This document shows positions 61,689 to 64,000 of a DNA stretch of 64,000 bases, piece after piece. Where the stretch lies: the NCBI GenBank assembly GCA_965233625.1, contig OZ247499.1, positions 2,542,001 to 2,606,000 on the forward strand, written 5' to 3'. This DNA comes from G965233625 sp965233625 (GTDB lineage: Bacteria > Planctomycetota > Planctomycetia > Pirellulales > Pirellulaceae). A program made the translations under genes and the position numbers. Within the stretch, counting starts at the first letter, position 1; every line of letters starts with the position of its first letter. The notes below the pieces were generated by a model, which saw only the letters and a list, made by a program, of their open reading frames with translations, made no database searches and was not told where the DNA came from.

Positions 61689-62957
61689 TCAGTTTGCATC
61701 TTCAACACAGCGCTGGATCGCCCGCGCCAGGGCCGCCATACCTTGGCGGATGCCTTCCGGCGACTGCACACCAAAGCTCAGCCGGATGGTGTTCCGCTGA
61801 GGCGGCTGTCCTTCGGCAGAGAAGCAGTGCACACCGGGCACATACAGCACACCTTCTTCCACCGCGGTGTCAAACAGTTTGCCCTGCGGACCGGCGTCCA
61901 TCCCGTCAGGCAGCGTCAGCCAGACGTACAGGCCGCCTGCCGGTTCTAACCAGCTTACGCCAGGCAGCGGCTTGAGATATTCATTCGCCGCGTCGAGCAT
62001 CGCTTGCAACTTGGTGTGATATCCCTGCCGCACAGAATCTACGTGCGATGCGAACAGCCCATCTTGCAGCACGCTGGCCATCACATGCTGTGGCAGGTTG
62101 GGCGAACCAAAGTCAATGTTCCCCTTCAACGCAACCACTGGTTCCACAAGATGCGGCGGCAGGATACCCCAACCGACACGCAAGCCGGGAGCGTACGATT
62201 TAGAAAAAGTGCCAGCCACAATCACCGTATCGCCTGCTTCGTCAAACGACTGCACGCCCGGTGTATCGTCCACCGTGTAGCGCAACTCACGATAGGCTTC
62301 ATCCGCAATCACATGCAGATGCTGCTGCGTGGACCATTTGCGGGCGATTTCCACAATCTGCCGGCGCCGTTCAACACTCAGGCTAACGCCCGTTGGGTTA
62401 TCAAAATACGGCACCAGATAGATGGCTTTCACGCGGGACAATTCACCGGCTTGTTCAAACTGCTGCAGCGTAGCTTCCAGGGATTGCGGGATCATCCCTC
62501 CGGCATCCGTCTCTACGCCGTACGTCCGGGCGCCGAGATTGGCGACGGTTCCCATAAAGACCAGATAAGTGGGTGAAGCGCAGAGAACAACATCACCGGG
62601 GTTGAGAATGGTTTCGGCGACCAGATGCAGAAGCTGATTGCTGCCTGCGGTCACAACAATCTGATCCGCCTGGACCGAAAGCCCCGGATCTGCCGCAGTG
62701 GCCATTTCCAGCAGCGCCTGCCGCAGCGGCGGGTAGCCGGGCGTACTGCCGTACTGCAACGCGGTGCGTGCGGCTGCGTCATCGGCCAGCAGCGACTGCA
62801 TCACGCGGCTGGTGGGCTGCACCGGCAGCGTCTGCTGATCGACAAATCCAGCCGCCAGCGAGATCAGGCCGGGATTGGCCAGCGCACGCGACATCAACTC
62901 GCTAATCGGTTGTCCCTGCGACCACGCGGAACGCTGGCTGGGCGAAAACATACTCAT
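61689..62957 (-). CDS. PLP-dependent aminotransferase, class I/II (2-aminoadipate transaminase-like)
   Basis: The 422-residue protein has a fold-type I layout: LISLAAGFVDQQTLP, YGSTPGYPPLRQALLEMA, VVTAGSNQLLHLVAE, YLVPYFDNPTGVSLS, ADEAYRELRY and the PLP Lys in VAGTFSKSYAPGLRVGWG, then the late Arg in NTIRLSFG. The motif style is that of the LysN/MocR-catalytic-domain group of aromatic or 2-aminoadipate transaminases rather than aspartate transaminases. No winged-helix regulator domain is fused. The substrate cannot be fixed by eye. It is likely cotranscribed with the downstream cysteine desulfurase. Confidence 0.92.
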   Translation of the reverse strand: MSMFSPSQRSAWSQGQPISELMSRALANPGLISLAAGFVDQQTLPVQPTSRVMQSLLADDAAARTALQYGSTPGYPPLRQALLEMATAADPGLSVQADQIVVTAGSNQLLHLVAETILNPGDVVLCASPTYLVFMGTVANLGARTYGVETDAGGMIPQSLEATLQQFEQAGELSRVKAIYLVPYFDNPTGVSLSVERRRQIVEIARKWSTQQHLHVIADEAYRELRYTVDDTPGVQSFDEAGDTVIVAGTFSKSYAPGLRVGWGILPPHLVEPVVALKGNIDFGSPNLPQHVMASVLQDGLFASHVDSVRQGYHTKLQAMLDAANEYLKPLPGVSWLEPAGGLYVWLTLPDGMDAGPQGKLFDTAVEEGVLYVPGVHCFSAEGQPPQRNTIRLSFGVQSPEGIRQGMAALARAIQRCVEDAN

Positions 62958-63047
62958 CTCAGTGATGCCTGCAGAAAAAGAATCGGACCCTTGGACTATG
63001 GAAGATCAGCACGTTTCTAGCAAGTCCCTGCCTGCTTGCGGCATAAG

Positions 63048-63122
63048 TCGTAGGCCCGGCGCCTGGCTGACGATGCACCGCAATTCACCCCAAACATCGT
63101 CAGGCGGGCGCACGACCTGCGG
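63048..63122. repeat. Diverged copy of intergenic repeat family 1 (copy C)
   Basis: Two arms (63048-63071 and 63099-63122) pair imperfectly, and both match the arms at 33417-33491 with several substitutions. The 27-base spacer has the same length as in copy A and shares CACCCCAA with it. Located between divergent genes, about 90 bases before the aminotransferase start and 110 before the ATPase start. Confidence 0.8.
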
Positions 63123-63235
63123 GTTTACAGGTAGCGGTGCGGGCAATTCAAGCTGTGCGGTTGCCAATCACGCCGGTGCGTATTAGCGTGCTGCTATCAC
63201 GCAATCCACGTTCCTACACCTCACACGCAGCGATC

Positions 63236-64000
63236 ATGCCAGACACACGTCAATCTACAGGTATCCCCGCCTTGGACGATTTACTGGGCGGCGGCCTCTT
63301 ACCAGGCGCGTTGACGGTGGTGTGCGGCGCCACGGGGATCGGCAAAACGCAGCTTGGCATTCAGTTCACCCGCGCCGGTGCAGAGCACAACGGTGATCCG
63401 CGAAGCGGCGTCGTGTTCGATATGTCTTCGCGCGGCGACTCGCAGAATCACAGTGGTTATGCGCAGCGGATCTTCGACTGGGAAATGAAAAAGGTGAATG
63501 CGGGCGCCAAACCTGCCTGGGACACGCTGTTTGAATTCGGGCAGCCCGTTGGCGATTACCTGCACGTTTTCGATTACAGCGGCCGCCGCGTCACGCGGAA
63601 TGACCTGGAATGGGAACAGTGGAAAGAGTGGCAGAGCGAACTGAACGTGAAACTGCAATCCTCGATCGCGTTTCTCTATGGCAACTTCCTCCGCGGCTGC
63701 CAGCGTGTGGTGGTCGATGGCATCGAGCCTTCGGACCGGCCGCAGGAATCCATCCAGTTCAACCTGTTTGAATACATTTATCACCAGGTGCTCCGGAAAG
63801 ATCCTGCCTGGGTCGCACGCGATCTGTTCCGGGAGAAGTTCCGACAGAATGCTGAGCAAGTGGAAACTAATTTGTACGACCCGCAAAAGATCGGCTGCCT
63901 GCTGCTTTGCACTTCGCAGGAAACCATGCTGGACGACCTGATTTCGCGCGGCATTGACGAAGGAGATGCCCTCTCCAACGCCAACACGCTGATTTACATG
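63236..64000 (+). CDS. RecA/KaiC-superfamily ATPase, N-terminal part (partial)
   Basis: The reading frame starts at the ATG at 63236 and stays open to the window end (255 codons), so the gene is truncated here. It opens with STGIPALDDLLGGGLLPGAL, the KaiC/RadA-type entry to a RecA fold, followed by Walker A GATGIGKTQLGIQFTRAG. A likely Walker B strand is RVVVDGIEPSD. The region between (DYLHVFDYSGRRVTRNDLEWEQWKEW) is unlike circadian KaiC. The later segment (DPQKIGCLLLCTSQETMLDDLISRGIDEGD) resembles sensor regions of bacterial KaiC-like ATPases. It probably couples ATP hydrolysis to a regulatory or signalling step. No start-proximal ribosome-binding site is strong. Confidence 0.85.
   Translation, partial: MPDTRQSTGIPALDDLLGGGLLPGALTVVCGATGIGKTQLGIQFTRAGAEHNGDPRSGVVFDMSSRGDSQNHSGYAQRIFDWEMKKVNAGAKPAWDTLFEFGQPVGDYLHVFDYSGRRVTRNDLEWEQWKEWQSELNVKLQSSIAFLYGNFLRGCQRVVVDGIEPSDRPQESIQFNLFEYIYHQVLRKDPAWVARDLFREKFRQNAEQVETNLYDPQKIGCLLLCTSQETMLDDLISRGIDEGDALSNANTLIYM

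Noticed and set aside
1..64000. Search for tRNA, rRNA, riboswitch or insertion-sequence signatures
   Set aside because: None was convincing by eye; a structured RNA could still be missed without a covariance search.

Overview
The window looks like chromosomal DNA of a planctomycete (class Planctomycetia; genus not determinable by eye). The evidence is gene families that are characteristic of this phylum: a YTV-repeat surface protein, two DUF1559 proteins, a Tat-exported DUF1501 protein, an SHD1/PQQ-propeller protein, a PVC-type propeller-HEAT-cytochrome c protein, and an M50-HlyD fusion beside a GAF-HlyD protein. The DNA is moderately GC-rich. I saw no rRNA, tRNA, CRISPR array or intact mobile element.

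Region 1 (2-23522) is a hybrid FAAL-PKS-NRPS biosynthetic cluster and the most interesting part. Five genes run on the minus strand from a promoter near 20.13 kb: a giant FAAL-ACP-KS-AT-DH-cMT-ER-KR-ACP synthase; a KS-(dead AT)-DH-ACP synthase; a C-A-T NRPS with an N-terminal TubC-type docking domain and no thioesterase; a tandem KAS III-like protein with one intact and one catalytically erased half; and a LolD/MacB-type ABC ATPase. Divergently, on the plus strand, lie an extended SDR and the FtsX/MacB-type permease that probably pairs with the ATPase 20 kb away. A frameshifted gene follows. A likely reading is: a fatty acid is adenylated and loaded, extended with a methyl-branched polyketide unit, extended again by a module without its own AT, amidated with an amino acid, released by an unusual route that may involve the KAS III pair, and exported by the split ABC transporter.

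Region 2 (23.5-34.6 kb) holds a large cysteine-rich YTV-repeat protein (probable cell-envelope component), an SH3/TPR protein, a DUF1559 protein, a sulfotransferase with an unusual C-terminal domain, an AarF/UbiB kinase, a PQQ-propeller protein, hisH and a DUF423 membrane protein. Region 3 (34.6-40.6 kb) holds an isolated eboE, a PVC-type dehydrogenase-like protein and an SMP-30 family hydrolase. Region 4 (40.8-45.0 kb) is a small glycan cluster: three glycosyltransferases of different folds and a formyltransferase. Region 5 (45.0-50.1 kb) holds a DUF1501 protein, a secreted glycine-rich protein, a TPR protein, a VOC protein and an exported unknown. Region 6 (50.2-55.2 kb) is a three-gene membrane/adaptor operon (HlyD, GAF-HlyD, PqqD-like-M50-HlyD). 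Region 7 (55.4-64.0 kb) holds a sodium/solute symporter, a small membrane protein, a DUF1559 lipoprotein, a cysteine desulfurase, an aminotransferase and the start of a RecA/KaiC-like ATPase cut by the window end.

Two families of long intergenic palindromes are visible. One has arms of 24 bp (33.4 kb perfect, 63.0 kb diverged, 57.6 kb a single arm). The other has about 28-bp arms (40.7 kb). Both sit strictly between genes.
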